Source: Capronia americana
Lineage: Eukaryota; Ascomycota; Eurotiomycetes; Chaetothyriales; Herpotrichiellaceae
DNA length: 64,000 nt
Direction of reading: 5' to 3'
Assembly: GCA_016110215.1 (NCBI GenBank)
Contig: JADWQD010000017.1
Location: forward strand, 372,001 to 436,000
Under the pieces are notes generated by a model, which was not told the origin of the DNA, ran no database searches, and saw nothing but the letters and a program-made list of their open reading frames with translations. Shown here in pieces: positions 1-10,680 of the stretch (position 1 is its first letter; each line of letters opens with the position of its first letter). Both the position numbers and the translations under genes were made by a program.

Positions 1-734
1 TGGGAGGTCTCGCTCTCCATGTGAACGTCAATGTCTGCATCCGCGTCCTCCCGGGTGGTTTGGGGTCCCACCCCGCCTCGAAGTCTGGTCGATCTCTCAG
101 AGATATCTTTCGAGCGTGGCATGAGAACAGCGTCGCCGTCAAGTTCCTGGACAGGAGCCCATTTGTCATCGACTCCGAAACGCAGGCTTTTCACATCGGC
201 TTTGAGGTTCTGGTTGGCATCTCCCGCTGCTCGTGCTGATGGTGGCTCTGGTACGGGTCCTGATCCTGATTGTAGCCCTGTTTCAGTCTCTTTCCCAGTG
301 CGTGTGGGTGTATACTGGTTGGCGAAATCGAGCTCCAAACGCAGCCGGCCACCTTGGCCTGGAGCTTGCCCCTGTCCCTGGCTGCCATCATCGCGGACTA
401 CGGCCTGACCTGATCCCTTCCAAGCGAGTCGTACTTTCGGTGCCCAGGATGGAGATTGAACCGCGTAAAAAGCGGACGACTTGTCAGATGAGTATATTTT
501 GGCGTGGTACCATGTTTTGACTCCTCTGGGGAACATACGCCACAGAAGTATCAAGTTGATGGCCAGAATCGTGACAAGGAGGTAGGTGTGCAGGGAGACG
601 TGACAGACTGTGACTGCTGCAGCGTAGCTGTTGAGGGGGTATGTGCTTGGATTGGGATGAGCATGTCGAGGTGAGAACCCGGGTCCTGGCCCAGAGGGAT
701 GCTGGTGTTGGGAAGGAGACATTGCATCGGCCAT
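1..734 (-). CDS. Single-pass membrane protein, 3' end outside the window (partial)
   Basis: I do not recognise the family. On the minus strand a frame stays open from about 833 to base 1 with no stop, so the gene continues left of the window. I start it at the first Met (734). The order is a Pro/Ser/His-rich N-terminus, one clear hydrophobic segment near residues 50-70 (HTYLLVTILAINLILLW) followed at once by basic residues (RMFPRGVK), then a Gly/Gln/Arg-rich and acidic hydrophilic tail. This suggests a short outside segment and a long cytosolic tail. The frame is open for about 30 codons upstream of the chosen start, so an upstream exon or earlier start is possible. Coding status rests on the long open frame, the membrane segment and a composition unlike the neighbouring noise. 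Confidence 0.55.
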   Translation of the reverse strand, partial: MADAMSPSQHQHPSGPGPGFSPRHAHPNPSTYPLNSYAAAVTVCHVSLHTYLLVTILAINLILLWRMFPRGVKTWYHAKIYSSDKSSAFYAVQSPSWAPKVRLAWKGSGQAVVRDDGSQGQGQAPGQGGRLRLELDFANQYTPTRTGKETETGLQSGSGPVPEPPSARAAGDANQNLKADVKSLRFGVDDKWAPVQELDGDAVLMPRSKDISERSTRLRGGVGPQTTREDADADIDVHMESETS

Positions 735-1814
735 TGAATGTCGAAACTGAAGGACAATGTAGGAGTATGGGATGATTCGGTTGGCGACGGAGGGAAGTAT
801 CGTGAAGTTTGTATTGTAGTCACCTTGCAGTACTTAGAGGCGGATTATGGTTCCCAAGGACGATTTGCGTGGTGATGGCTGGCCTTTTATCAACGCGAGA
901 CGGACTGATGCTGAGTTTGCTGAACTGTAGTTTGTTCCTTTGTTCAGCGAGTCGGTCGCTGATTGTGCAAACGATCCGTGGCCCTCGCTTAGATTGGCGT
1001 CCCTCATTAGAGCTTCAAGCACCGCTGTGTACTTACTGCACCTGCTATCTTCCGACATACTGGTCTGTGCTATGCAGTCTGTTCGCTTGGTGTTTGTCCT
1101 CAGTGTCCCCGTGCTTATATGGCTGCCGCTTCTGCTGTGAGCGTACCTCCGCGCCCAGGGTATCTTGATGTGGACCGGCAGTTTAAGGTCATCCTTGTAC
1201 AAAAGTACAGATGAGGCTTTACCACCAGACAATAGTATTGTAATAGCGTGTCCGGTGGTATCTCAGGATGTCAGTTGGCAGCCAGCATAGTACTTCCCAG
1301 TCACGGTGCTCCGTACGTGGCCGCAAATCGATCCCTGTCCGCCATGTATCGAGCAAACATGGCTAGTATGTTGACTGTACAACCGATCCATTATGGTAGT
1401 TCAGTGGGCGTGAAGGTGTCAGGGTAGTCTTTTCGTAAGCTTATTATATCCTCCTGTTCCTTCCCCCGCCCTCTTCCTCTTCTCGCTCCTCTTCTCGCTC
1501 TTCTTGCTCTCAAGCACACCGGGCACATTTCAAAGCTCATGTGGATGATACGGCGGTGTAGGGTAGTGGCGAGACGATGTTCATTCTGGTGAAATTCTAG
1601 GAACGCTCTTGCTATTCGGCGATCTAACCTCAGTCATTATCGAGAACGCTTTCCCTCATTCATTGATTAGGCTTGATATTGAGATATTACTCATCATACC
1701 TTCTTGCTTTTGATGGGTGCGGGAGCACCTTCAAAGTTCGTCTGCCAGAATATTTGAGTCTTGATTCACAAGGGCATCTTGAGGGATAGTTTAGGTTCTT
1801 CCAACTTCAGCCGA
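735..1814. other. Intergenic region without a recognised gene
   Basis: Only short overlapping frames of noise-like composition occur here. The minus-strand frame at 834-1232 has no recognisable domain and I do not support it. The one distinctive element is the pyrimidine tract listed separately. Confidence 0.5.
1449..1511 (+). promoter_or_regulatory. CT-rich tract, probable fungal promoter element
   Basis: About 60 bases are almost pure C/T on the plus strand, with repeated TTCTCGCTC units. CT tracts upstream of transcription starts are common in filamentous fungi and lie on the coding strand. The orientation suggests a plus-strand transcript starting downstream, towards the small frame at 1815. 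Confidence 0.35.
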
Positions 1815-2102
1815 ATGGCTCCCATATCGAAACACGAAACAAAAAGTGTGGACGTGCGAGTGAGTGGAGGACGAATTAGCCAAGATGAACAGGATGCAGT
1901 GAAGGATCTGCAGTCTTCACTATTGCGAATGCTAGGAGGCTTGGAGACTTGGTCAAGTATGCTCGAGACGGTGAATTCCAAAACATCTACGCTGGGTTTA
2001 GTTGACCTGTACCGAACGGCCAAAGAGGTCAAAAGATTGTGCTATTCACCTGACTGCTTCGGCAACGCCGGCCCATTAGAGTCGAATTCGATCATACAAT
2101 AA
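1815..2102 (+). CDS. Small hypothetical protein (uncertain)
   Basis: A 95-codon frame starting at an internal Met (MAPISKHE...) lies 300 bases after the CT-rich tract. It is hydrophilic, with an amphipathic central part (DEQDAVKDLQSSLLRMLGGLE) that could be helical. No domain is recognised. It may be a real small gene, one exon of a larger one, or chance. The promoter-like tract upstream is the only contextual support. Confidence 0.25.
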   Translation: MAPISKHETKSVDVRVSGGRISQDEQDAVKDLQSSLLRMLGGLETWSSMLETVNSKTSTLGLVDLYRTAKEVKRLCYSPDCFGNAGPLESNSIIQ

Positions 2103-2404
2103 CCACCACGATCGGAGGATCTGACTTGAGTTTCTCCCATTAGGTCCTGCACCGAAATGTCCGTTGCCACCTGTTCGACATCACCCGGCAATCGCAACAC
2201 CATTGACAGGGACACTGAGATACTCTGCCGCAGACTCTATCTGCAAACATCACCACGCGCAAACATCGTACCTTCTACCTTTCGCGCGGACATTTTCTGC
2301 ATCTCGGTTTCTCACACTCTACCTCTTCACAGGTACCCCTTATCCCCTTCTTGACCGACGCTGCAACAACCTAGACCAGTCACCATGGCTGAGCCGCCTG
2401 GTGC

Positions 2405-3523
2405 TCAGTTGAAGCAAAGGTCGACGTCGTGTAAGTCGCAGCTCATCTGAAACTTGAACTCTCCAGACTTGACACAACGGAGACAGAGACCGCCTATCGC
2501 TTGATAGACTTGCCAAATAGCTTCCTCAGGAGTCAACTCCAAAAGTCTCCACCCGAACCGGCCGCAATTAAGCTTCCGCTCATTTCTGCTGTTGTATTGC
2601 TCACGCGTTGCCAGCTCGACCATATCCTCGATGTATGAATCAAACAGTCTTCCCATTGCTAGAAAAGGCTTGCCTCTCCGATGCTCCTCCTGCCAACCAC
2701 TGTTCTTGCTGATGATCTCACGACGCCATCTCTCGTCTTGCGGCACCGAGGCGCACTTTCCACAACCCAATAGACTTTCACCATGTTTGTCTGGGTAGAA
2801 GACTGCAGGCAGCTTCGAGACCAAGTCCTTTCTTAGCCGTACGGCCTCCGCCTTGAAGTTCTCCGCGAAGTCAAAACCCACCGATTCCACCAGACGCTTT
2901 GGGAGCTGCGTTTCAACCTTGTCTTGCGGCACCAACCACATAATTGCACGAGAGGCCTTGGCAAACATCCCAGGGAGGTTGAGTAGGTATGAGGTTTGCA
3001 GAACTTCGAACAGCATATTGGTTACCGATAGCAGTTCGACGGTTTCGTGCCACGGCGTGACTGTGAATTGCCACAGCACGAAATCTACAGGGAGTTTGGC
3101 ATTGAGCGACTGCAAGCACCACGCTGGGAGGCGGCCTTCGAAGAGATACTTGTCGCATAGTATGGAAACATCTGCGAGATGCGCTATGGCGGATTCGGGG
3201 ACTACATCATCTTCGTGACAGAAATGAAGAAATGTGACAAACTCGATGAAACGTTCGTCGAGCACGAGGGGTTTGGAAGCGGTGAACTCGCGGCCTTGGG
3301 TCCAGCGAGCACTGAATTGCGCCTCAAAATATCGACAAGTGCGACTTAGGGCTTGAGAAGAAACTCGGACACGGACAGTAGCATCGACTTGGAATGGCGA
3401 ATTGACCGAGATGTATACGTCGCCTGCCGTTGCCACATCGTAAAACAGTCGACAGGACCGACCGATGATATTTGCAGCTGGGTTCCAACCATTCTCCCTG
3501 GCGCGACACGGCCTCGACATCTT
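2405..3523 (-). CDS. BTB/POZ domain protein
   Basis: This single-exon gene of 372 residues uses the internal start MSRPCRARENGW; the frame extends 48 codons further upstream, but that part is low-complexity and Arg-rich. Residues of about 30-150 resemble a fungal BTB/POZ fold: a strand with VRVRVSSQALSRTCRYFEAQF (the 'internal, then exceeds threshold' pattern), then LVLDERFIEFVTFLHFCHED, then LADVSILCDKYLFEGRL. A helical C-terminal part has a possible Cys pair near LGCGKC. BTB domains mediate protein-protein contacts, often as cullin-3 adaptors; in filamentous fungi such proteins are numerous and mostly uncharacterised. There is no operon-like link to its neighbours. The specific role is unknown. 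Confidence 0.75.
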   Translation of the reverse strand, partial: KMSRPCRARENGWNPAANIIGRSCRLFYDVATAGDVYISVNSPFQVDATVRVRVSSQALSRTCRYFEAQFSARWTQGREFTASKPLVLDERFIEFVTFLHFCHEDDVVPESAIAHLADVSILCDKYLFEGRLPAWCLQSLNAKLPVDFVLWQFTVTPWHETVELLSVTNMLFEVLQTSYLLNLPGMFAKASRAIMWLVPQDKVETQLPKRLVESVGFDFAENFKAEAVRLRKDLVSKLPAVFYPDKHGESLLGCGKCASVPQDERWRREIISKNSGWQEEHRRGKPFLAMGRLFDSYIEDMVELATREQYNSRNERKLNCGRFGWRLLELTPEEAIWQVYQAIGGLCLRCVKSGEFKFQMSCDLHDVDLCFN

Positions 3524-4696
3524 GAATATCTTTGTGATCGTGTCTCTTTCTCGCGGGCAAGGTCTTGGTGATCGGTGGCGGAATCTCCGTGTTGTGGAAG
3601 GTCGCGTCGGAGTGAGGGAAACGCGGTTGAGTTGGAAAGAGAAAAATGAAACTGGAAGAATCTTCAAGAGCAGGACCTGAGAAATGCGCGGATACCTTTC
3701 ACTGGAGGTGAGGCAGTCATGTACACCGCAGCATCACTGAACGAGGCAGTCGTCGAAGCACCAGCTGCTCCATCTGTCTTCACAGCACACACTTTCTCAA
3801 CTGCCTGACAACAACATCAGCAAACAAAGGACTAACACTTTGAGGCAGGGAACGCTCAGTAAGAGACGGTGGGCGGGGTTCCAGATATCTCAGAAGTCGA
3901 CGAAGCCGAAGCTGAGTTTTCTGAGCCGGCGTGCATGACTCGGGTGCATATGATGAAAACTTGGGCTTTCGCTGTTGCGGCAATAAGAGGCTGTGGACAT
4001 GTTACGGCGAGATACTCAGCTGGTGGTATTATAGTTTCCATTCTTCTCGAAGGCGAATCAGCCGATTCGCACAGCGTCTGCGGACGAATGCTATCCAGGT
4101 AGCAGCTTTCCTAGGGGGCGAAAATTACTGGATACACTGGTAAGGGAGGATCAAGATTATTATATTAATGAACCTGATGACAACGGCCGTACAGATTTGA
4201 TATGGACAAGCGAGATTGCAGCTATTGATCGAAGGGAGGAGTGGGCACCAATACCCAAGGACGTCGAACTGATCAAACCGCACGTTGACCATGGTGGACT
4301 ACTGGTACTCGCTGTGGTTCCATCTACTGAAGGGTGGTAGGGATAAGATTTCGCAGGTCAGGTACGCACTATCCCCTCACCGACGCTCCCCTCCCTTCCA
4401 AGTGACTGGCCGCCGGCGAATCAACCGGGGCATGCCGAAACAGGCGCCTGTTTGTGGGCCGTGGGGCCCCGGATTTTCGAAGGTTTCGGAATTCCTTTTT
4501 CGGCGACTGATGCAGGCCGGAGAATGCGGAAATGTTCATCTCAGGTATCAGTCGAAAGTGAGGGCCTGGACGCAGGTACAATAACACCCTACAGCCTCAT
4601 GCCTGATCGGCCTTTGTATTGTTCGCTGCTGGATCAACACTCCACGTGAACAATTATTTACTTGCTCTTTGGAATCTCCAGTCCTCGATCGAAACC
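3524..4696. other. Intergenic region, nothing recognised
   Basis: About 1.2 kb between the BTB gene and the sugar transporter, which diverge from it. It must carry both promoters. Short frames here show no domain or codon regularity. Confidence 0.5.
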
Positions 4697-6256
4697 ATGG
4701 GAAGACTCTACGGTGGCCTCGCTACCAAACTAAACGGAAAATGGCTTCAAGTGTGCATCAGTTTATCATCTGCCGCGGCCTGGCTCCTTGTGGGCTACGA
4801 CCAAGGAGTATTTGGAGGGCTCATCGCTACTCCACAGCTTCTTGCGGATCTCAAAATCGCTCCAACGAACGCTGATCTCCAAAGTACTGTCGTGGCTCTC
4901 TACGACATTGGTCCCTTGGTGGGCGCAGGTTTCTGTGCCTCACCTCTGGGGCGCAAGTTTGGCCGCCGCGTTATGATTGCTATTGGATGCTGCTGGCTCA
5001 TCCTGGGTGCCTCTCTCCAAGCTGCCGCAAACAACGTCGGCGTTATGCTCGCCGGGCGTTTGATTGCCGGCATCGGCACGGGCTTTACGGTGACAATGGT
5101 GCCTATCTGGATTTCCGAGACCTCACGAGCGACACATCGAGGCACTCTGATAACTGGGCAAATGTCGATCTTACTTTTCGGCCTCGTCCTGGCTTACTGG
5201 TTCGATTACGGCACCACTCAGAACCTGACGGGGTCTGTTCAATGGAGACTGCCTTTAGCATTTCAGTGTGCTTTCTGCCTGATCTGCCTCTCCACAATGC
5301 CTTTCCTTCCGGAGTCCCCTCGATTTCTCTATCTGAATAAGAAACACAAAGAAGCCGACAGCATAATAGCGCGCATCTATTGTGTTCCCGAGGATTCGTT
5401 CATCGTCAGTGAGCATCGCCGCGAAGTCCTGGAAGCAATCCACATCGAAACGGTATCCAAGTTCAGACTAAAGGACCTTTTCTGGGACAGCTCTCCTGTT
5501 AATGCCACCTGGCGGGTCTGGATCGCTGTGCTGATTCAATTCTTCCAACAAATGAGCGGTATCTGCCTAGTGGCCTACTACGCAACATATATCTTCATCA
5601 ATAATCTCAGTATGAGCCAGCACCAGGCAGCTATCACCTCAGGGGGGATGAGTCTGCTATTCTGGGGTGGAACACTGGTTCCTGTCGTGCTCGTTGAAAA
5701 AGTCGGCAGGCGGATTCTGTTCCTGATCGCCGTGACTGGCACTGGACTCTCCATGATCGCGTTCACAGTCGGGCTTGCCCTCTTCACAGATCCGAGCTTA
5801 ACGGCGGCTGTCGTCTTCATCTTCCTCTACGAATTCTTCTTCGGCATTGGGGATGGCATTGCATACCTCTACGCCCCCGAGGTCATTCCACTCAACCAGA
5901 GACATCTTGGTGTCAGCTGCGCCACTTTCATGTCCTGGTTATGCACATTCATCGTGGTCAAAGCCGGGCCTGTCGGGATCCAGAATTGTGGTTGGAAAAT
6001 CTACTTGTGGTTCTGTATTTGTGGCATCCTACAGATCCTCTTTGTCTGGTTCTGCATCAAAGAGACGAAAGGTCTTTCCTTGGAAGAGATCGATATCCTG
6101 TTTGCTAAGCCTGAGCATCGCGCCGAGCTCGAGGCCAAACTACGCAGCATTGAGCACAGAAACCAGAATGTCGAAGAGAAGGAAGCAGCTTTAGAAATGA
6201 AAACCGCGGGGGAACCCCAGCATGAAGAGGTGGTGGACCCTTCTACAAAAGGTTAG
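4697..6256 (+). CDS. MFS sugar-type transporter (hexose/quinate-like)
   Basis: This intronless gene encodes 519 residues starting MGRLYGGLATKL; an upstream in-frame Met 26 codons earlier is less likely because it precedes the usual N-terminus. Sugar porter signatures appear in order: GYDQGVFGGLI in TM1, GRKFGRR in the TM2-3 loop, PESPRFLYLNKK after TM6, QQMSGICLVAYYATYIF in TM7, EKVGRR in the TM8-9 loop and ETKGLSLEEID at the end of TM12. Length and 12-helix pattern are normal for the family (about 500-550). It would import a sugar, polyol or cyclic organic acid by proton symport at the plasma membrane; the substrate is unknown. It is a clear paralogue of the minus-strand transporter at 18147-19694 and opens the putative cluster upstream of the first regulator. 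Confidence 0.93.
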   Translation: MGRLYGGLATKLNGKWLQVCISLSSAAAWLLVGYDQGVFGGLIATPQLLADLKIAPTNADLQSTVVALYDIGPLVGAGFCASPLGRKFGRRVMIAIGCCWLILGASLQAAANNVGVMLAGRLIAGIGTGFTVTMVPIWISETSRATHRGTLITGQMSILLFGLVLAYWFDYGTTQNLTGSVQWRLPLAFQCAFCLICLSTMPFLPESPRFLYLNKKHKEADSIIARIYCVPEDSFIVSEHRREVLEAIHIETVSKFRLKDLFWDSSPVNATWRVWIAVLIQFFQQMSGICLVAYYATYIFINNLSMSQHQAAITSGGMSLLFWGGTLVPVVLVEKVGRRILFLIAVTGTGLSMIAFTVGLALFTDPSLTAAVVFIFLYEFFFGIGDGIAYLYAPEVIPLNQRHLGVSCATFMSWLCTFIVVKAGPVGIQNCGWKIYLWFCICGILQILFVWFCIKETKGLSLEEIDILFAKPEHRAELEAKLRSIEHRNQNVEEKEAALEMKTAGEPQHEEVVDPSTKG

Positions 6257-7095
6257 AGCGGCCTGTCGCCTCATGTGACGCTGGAGTCATGCGAGCGAAA
6301 GGACCGCTCAGAAAGTGGTGCGGACATCGTATGCGATAAGGTGCGAGGCGAGGACGGGGATTGCACGGGTCAAGTTGCCGGTGTCGGGGGTCGCTCCCGG
6401 GTCTGGATTGACGGTAGTACCACAAGCCAGATCATTTGCACTTAGTTTACGAGGTACCTCGTAGCGAGTACGTACTATAACTGAATTGACACATGTGACA
6501 CAGCTCTCAGAGTGGGCACCATGCAGGTGCCATGGAGGGTTCCACAGCTTACTTAATTACCTCGCTTAGGATAGGATACCCTGGTGTGCTTAACGGAAGA
6601 CTTCTTATTGTTTTCGTTGGTGAAGGCTCCACCTCGCCCTGACAGCTTTACCAAATGTACCCTGTGTACCTCGTACCTACATGAAGGCCAGATCAGAGCC
6701 AACGAGATCCTTGGTTGGGCTACTTGTTGCAGTTGAGCGTAGCGAGCTACTGCACTAGATATCAGCAGCCCCAGAAACTGCTGGGTCGCTTCTCCAGACG
6801 CCAGTCCAGAAAGTAACCCCCGCACGGGGGAAAGGGCTCGAGGGTCACCTCGGATATCGAGGACAAGGGGATCCGAGGGGTCCCCAGGCACCCCGCTTTC
6901 GCTCTATTCGTTGAGCCAGCCTGCCGGGGCCTCGTGTCGCATTGGGTCGCAGCACCCCGCCCACCCCCCGAGGCGCTCGCCTTCATTCCAGCAGCAGTCC
7001 AACTTCGTCCAGGTCCAGACTCCAGATTCCTGTACCTGCTTTGATCAGAGCCCTTCCACCGTTCAGCCACTACAATCTCAAATCTGGCTCCGACA
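6257..7095. other. Intergenic: transporter 3' flank and regulator promoter
   Basis: About 840 bases with no supported gene. The last few hundred bases form the promoter of the Zn2Cys6 gene starting at 7096. Confidence 0.5.
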
Positions 7096-9900
7096 ATGCT
7101 AGAAATGGAATCTCGAGGACGAGAGGAGCCGAAGAAACGCAAATACTGCTCCAGTGCATGCGTTGCCTGCAGGAAAGCCAAAGTTCGAGTAAGTCACCTC
7201 TCCCGGAATTCTCTCTTCCTATCTAGCCCATGTAACGCTCCTGGAAGTCCTTTCAACGCAAGGCCCCTAAGCTAATATTGGTAGTGTGATAATGCGTTGC
7301 CCAAGTGTTCCAATTGCGTCTATCGCGAGGTAGACTGTGTGGTGGCCGAAGACAGGCGGAAGTGAGAGAATACCCTGCTCGACATCTGGTTGTTCCGGAG
7401 AGCAATGACCATCACGTTCACAGCTGACAACCACAGACTCAGTTCGAGCGCCAGGAGGGCGGCGGCAAAGGAGATACGTGCTCCTTCTACAACTTCCCCC
7501 CAATCCCAGGCCTTTGGTCCACCCGCTGTATTCGGTTTCAATCCAGCCATCCGTGGCGCCTCACTGCAATCATCTTCTTTCACAGACGATGAAATGACAA
7601 AGGTTGGTCAATCCTGTCGCTACGCCCGACACGTAACTGTCCTGTCGGGTTCTAACTCGTGGATTATCCACACAGGAAGCTTCTGCGGCGGCACTCGATT
7701 ACTGGGTTGATATTGCGTCCGGAAACGGACTTGTAAATGCCAGCCGAGAGACTTCACCTTACGACTTCCCTGGGAATGATGGTTTCTGCGACATTTTCGG
7801 GGATCTAGGCAGTCTGCCAGAGGGACTCGAGGAAGGATTCAACCTTCCGGTGGTGCAAGGCGATCCTGCTCGCCCAGGGGATTATCCTGGTGCAAGTGCG
7901 AGAGGAGCTCCTACGCCGGCCACGTTGGGATCCCAACGACCACCAAGCCTCCCTGTGAGCGCCGACAGATCCTCTGACGAACCGACAGAGCAGCTTGCCA
8001 GTCGCCTAGGCAAGTTACGCATTGCTGAAGATGACCATTTGAGGTACTACGGCGCTACGAGCAATCTTCATCTGATCCGGAATGGCCTTGTCCCCTGCTT
8101 CCAGCCGACAATTCGCACCGTTCCCACTCACGGAGAGGAGGCTTTGAAGAGAGCCGGCCTCGAATGGAAGCCGGACCCAAGATATGAGAAGCACCTTACC
8201 AACTTCTTTTTTGCATGGCACAATACATTCCAATTCATAGTGCACGAAGCGGTTTACTATGATCACCGGGATCGTTACAAGTCTGGTTTGCCGGCAGCAT
8301 ACTACTCCCCCACGCTGGAAAATGCAATGTAAGTATAGCGCACGAGTATCCAGCTCCTGCCTTCACCCATCCAGGCTGCATACGTGTTCTATTGCTGAAT
8401 GTTCTGTCCCTCCGAAGCTTCGCCACTGGCGCCACTTATGACACGCAAAAGCATCCTGAAATGGATGAAGATCCCTCCGAGTTTTTTGGACATCGCGCAA
8501 AAGTGCTTTTGGAGATTGAGATGGACAGCCCAACATTGGCAACCGTGCAGGCGCTGCTGGTGTTGGCCGCGCATGAGGCAACTCGGGTGCGCGACACGAG
8601 GGGTGAGTTTACGTCCTCATCTTCCGATTTGTTTCCGATTTGCTCATCTTGGACCTTTCTGCAGGTTGGATATATGTAGGTATGTACCGTCCAATGGATC
8701 TATCTATATGTTGGCATCTGATGACACATGGCCCCGATAGGCATGGCCAGCCAGCTGCTGTCAGATTTCGGCCTTCACCTCGACCTCGACGTAACCTCTC
8801 ACCCGGCCCGCCGTGCTCTGGAAATGGATAACGATGTAAACCTACGCAGGAGCCTCTATTGGGCAACTCAATGCATGGACATGTAGGTTCGAATGCCATG
8901 ATCTTTGGATCTTTCAGCTGAGACAAAGCAGTCTTTACAGCGCATTCACCGGCAGACCGGCTTCAACTCGGTATGACGACTATAATGTGCCTATACCGGA
9001 ACCTTTCCCTAAGGTTCCCTGGAAGCCTTATATCGACTGCGCAAGCCCGGTACCAGACCTGCCATCAGGCTTGAAGACAGCGACTGTGGGAAGTACGCAC
9101 GTGTATTTGGCTCACTTGTGCACCAAAATCCGCAGGATTACTGCAACCTTGTAAGTCTGCTGGCCGCCGCCCCCTGTTGCGACGTATTGTCTCATCGATT
9201 GTTCGATCAGATACACTCATCCCGAATCCTACTCAGCGAGCGTCGAGACCTTTGTGCAGAACATGACCAGAGAGCTTCAACACTGGCAAGCTTCGCTGCC
9301 ACGGGATCTCGAGATCGATATGGCTTCAGCGAAGAACAGAGCATATCTTCCCTCGGTGATAATGCTTCAGTATGTGTCCACCCGCACTCACCAAACTCCC
9401 AGTTCCCTTCCTCGTGAGATTTGATATTCAGCTGTGACGATAAGGAGGCCCCTGACGATTTTTTTTCCAACAGTATGCAATTTTACGAAACAATGATCTT
9501 CCTTCATCGACCCTTCCTCTCCTCGCCGTGGCTGGATCAATCGAATAGCCGCGAAAACAACAAGTCGGAAGACAGTGGGAAGATATGCGAAGACTCGGCC
9601 ACCATGATCTGCGCCCTTGTCTCAATGTACCGGCAGCAATGGAACCTCCGACGGATCCACGCACAAGCGGTGGCAATCATTTTGGCGGCGGGCCTCATCC
9701 ACACACACAATTGTTGCATCTATTCCAGTCAGAAGGGCGTCGACGCGCGGAAACAACTTTCAATCTGCGTGCAAGCTCTCGGAGAAATGTCGCACTTCAA
9801 TCTCAGCACTCGCGCCCTTGAAATCTTGATCTCGCTCAGGCGTGACTGGCAGATGTGGATTTCTAAGAAACCAGGGAAGCGACTGGGCCGAGAGAGCTAA
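7096..9900 (+). CDS. Zn2Cys6 transcription factor with fungal-specific TF domain (10 exons)
   Basis: The reconstructed protein has 711 residues. Exons: 7096-7188, 7285-7361, 7437-7602, 7676-8328, 8418-8602, 8665-8679, 8741-8882, 8932-9150, 9211-9369 and 9474-9900; all phases fit. The first intron splits the zinc cluster: CVACRKAKVR then CDNALPKCSNCVYREVDC, giving C-x2-C-x6-C-x6-C-x2-C-x6-C, preceded by a basic KKRK. The middle homology domain is recognisable from YYSPTLENAIFATGA through WIYVGMASQLLSDFGLHLDLD to LYSAFTGRPAS and the later MQFYETMIFLHRPF. Such proteins bind CGG half-sites as dimers in the nucleus. Its position between a transporter and several oxidoreductases suggests a pathway-specific activator. 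One exon is only 15 bases. The start could also be 12 bases downstream (MESRGRE). Confidence 0.9.
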
Positions 9901-10680
9901 TCAGGGTAGACGGTTCGTCCGAAGGTCCACCAGCACACTGCGTTATTCGTTCCCAGGCTGCAGAGGTTTACAATTGCACATCTTTTTGATTGTCGGCGCT
10001 TATTAATGAGTCTTTCCATATTATATCTCCTGGGTAAGTATAGTATTGATCGCTGCCACTACAATGACCAGTGCAAGCCAACAGGCCTGATCCAAGTCCC
10101 TCTAACGGTTCGCTTGCAAACGAGCACGGCACTAATCAAGATACGTACCCATCTTGTAACCTATCCCAGTGAAGCCTAGTCTCTGTGCGTACAAAAGCCG
10201 GTCGCCAATCGCACCCCTGCAGGGTATTCATCTCTTCTCCGCTACAGGCCACGTATCAGGGACTGCGTCTATGATGGCTACCTGGCGAATGCTGTTAGAA
10301 TCTTCACCCGAACAAGGTTACATAATGGCGAGACACGCCATAGCACAAAGACCAGAGCAGCAACGGGAATACGAGCAATGTGGGTGTTGAGATCTCAATG
10401 GTTCATGCCGGGCTGTGTCCCCACTACTAATCCGACGGAATTTGGTGTGAAATTCCGAATCAATTCCCCGCAAACACCGGGGATCCGAGCATTCACGTTC
10501 CCCAAGAAATCAGAGATGGTGCCGCGTTGCCACAGCTTCCTTCCCCAGGAAGGAGAAAAGAGGGAAAAGCAACCAAAAAACAAATAAAAAGCGCTAGGCA
10601 GCGCAGGGCCGCGCACATGGGGGAGCTCTCCGACTTTGCGCACAGAAGCTATTAGATTTCGACATTTCGACATTTTCACA
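9901..10680. other. Intergenic, promoter of the following SDR
   Basis: Nearly 800 bases without a supported frame. An A-rich stretch (10561-10590) lies about 100 bases before the SDR start. Nothing else is recognised. Confidence 0.45.

Noticed and set aside
834..1232. 132-codon minus-strand frame
   Set aside because: No domain, noise-like composition, and no splice junction that joins it convincingly to the membrane protein frame at 734-1.
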